Part shown: positions 16,419 through 16,517 of the stretch, piece by piece
Layout of the letters: each line of letters begins with the position of its first letter
Position numbering within the stretch: the first letter of the stretch is position 1
NCBI GenBank assembly: GCA_019155205.2
Contig: JAHNZQ020000006.1
Location: 109,678 to 126,194, forward strand
Direction of reading: 5' to 3'
Source: Gracilaria vermiculophylla
Taxonomy: Eukaryota; Rhodophyta; Florideophyceae; Gracilariales; Gracilariaceae
Length of the DNA: 16,517 nucleotides
Program-made: the position numbers and the translations under genes
The notes under the pieces: model-generated
What the model saw: the letters and a program-made list of their open reading frames with translations, nothing else
Database searches by the model: none
Told to the model about the DNA's origin: nothing

Positions 16419-16517
16419 TGGAGCTGGTGGGACTTGAACCCACGTCCATGTATATTACCAATTCAGGTTGAAAAGTTCTTTATATAAAGTTAATTTAATG
16501 ATTAATACTTAACTTAA
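16419..16517 (-). ncRNA. ssrA: tmRNA (partial: 3' end only, 5' part beyond the right edge)
   Basis: tmRNA rescues stalled ribosomes by acting as tRNA-Ala and then as mRNA for a degradation tag. Read on the minus strand, the end of the gene is GGACGTGGGTTCAAGTCCCACC followed by AGCTCCA, the near-universal tmRNA 3' end with T-arm GTGGG-TTCAAGT-CCCAC and acceptor half CAGCTCC plus discriminator A at 16419. The 5' partner GGGGCTG-type strand and the tag reading frame are not in the window. CCA is not encoded. It resembles a tRNA 3' half alone, but the tmRNA-specific bases and the long AT-rich stretch upstream favour ssrA. Confidence 0.88.

Overview
This window is a piece of a red algal plastid genome, most likely from a florideophyte. 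The evidence is a red-type rbcL-rbcS-cbbX cluster encoded in the organelle, plastid genes that green lineages have lost (trxA, ilvH, infC, rpl28, sufB, ycf34, ycf39, ycf58-like, ssrA), and a group II intron splitting a CAU tRNA, an arrangement known from florideophyte plastids. The DNA is very AT-rich, genes lie on both strands with short spacers, and tRNA 3' CCA ends are not encoded. No species can be named from this alone.

Layout. At 1-846 (minus) lies the N-terminal part of sufB, cut by the window edge, followed by an unassigned membrane protein ORF (936-1634, minus). Then come trnL(CAA), ycf39 and psbI on plus, and a ycf58/CpcS-like lyase gene on minus, converging on psbI across a perfect hairpin. 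Next is cemA on plus and the split trnM(CAU) (4642-6471), whose 1744-nt group II intron carries a degenerate maturase ORF. The stretch 6562-9094 holds trnG(UCC), ycf4, petL, trnT(UGU), a 60-aa unknown ORF, rpl28 and trxA on minus, interrupted by psaL on plus. The RuBisCO cluster rbcL-rbcS-cbbX (9373-12319, plus) is followed by trnC(GCA), trnL(UAA) and ycf34. Then ilvH (minus), infC and rps4 (plus), a large ycf80/Tic22-like ORF (minus) and the 3' end of the tmRNA gene (minus), cut by the right edge.

How the genes fit together. RuBisCO large and small subunits sit with their dedicated AAA+ activase CbbX. Ycf39, PsbI, Ycf4, PsaL, PetL and Ycf34 belong to the assembly or structure of photosystems II and I and the cytochrome b6f complex, or to electron-transport regulation. 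The ycf58-like protein points to phycobilisome pigment attachment. SufB (Fe-S assembly), TrxA (redox control), IlvH (branched-chain amino acids), IF-3, uS4, bL28, six tRNAs and tmRNA are housekeeping functions.

Most of the window is ordinary plastid gene content and I see no new multi-gene system. The points most worth a second look are: the intron maturase without a reverse-transcriptase active site but with intact intron domains V and VI; the CAU tRNA with a long variable arm; a trxA that needs a TTG start and has Gly at the near-invariant Trp before the WCGPC site; an infC whose only plausible start is non-ATG; and a structured palindromic element upstream of rbcL.
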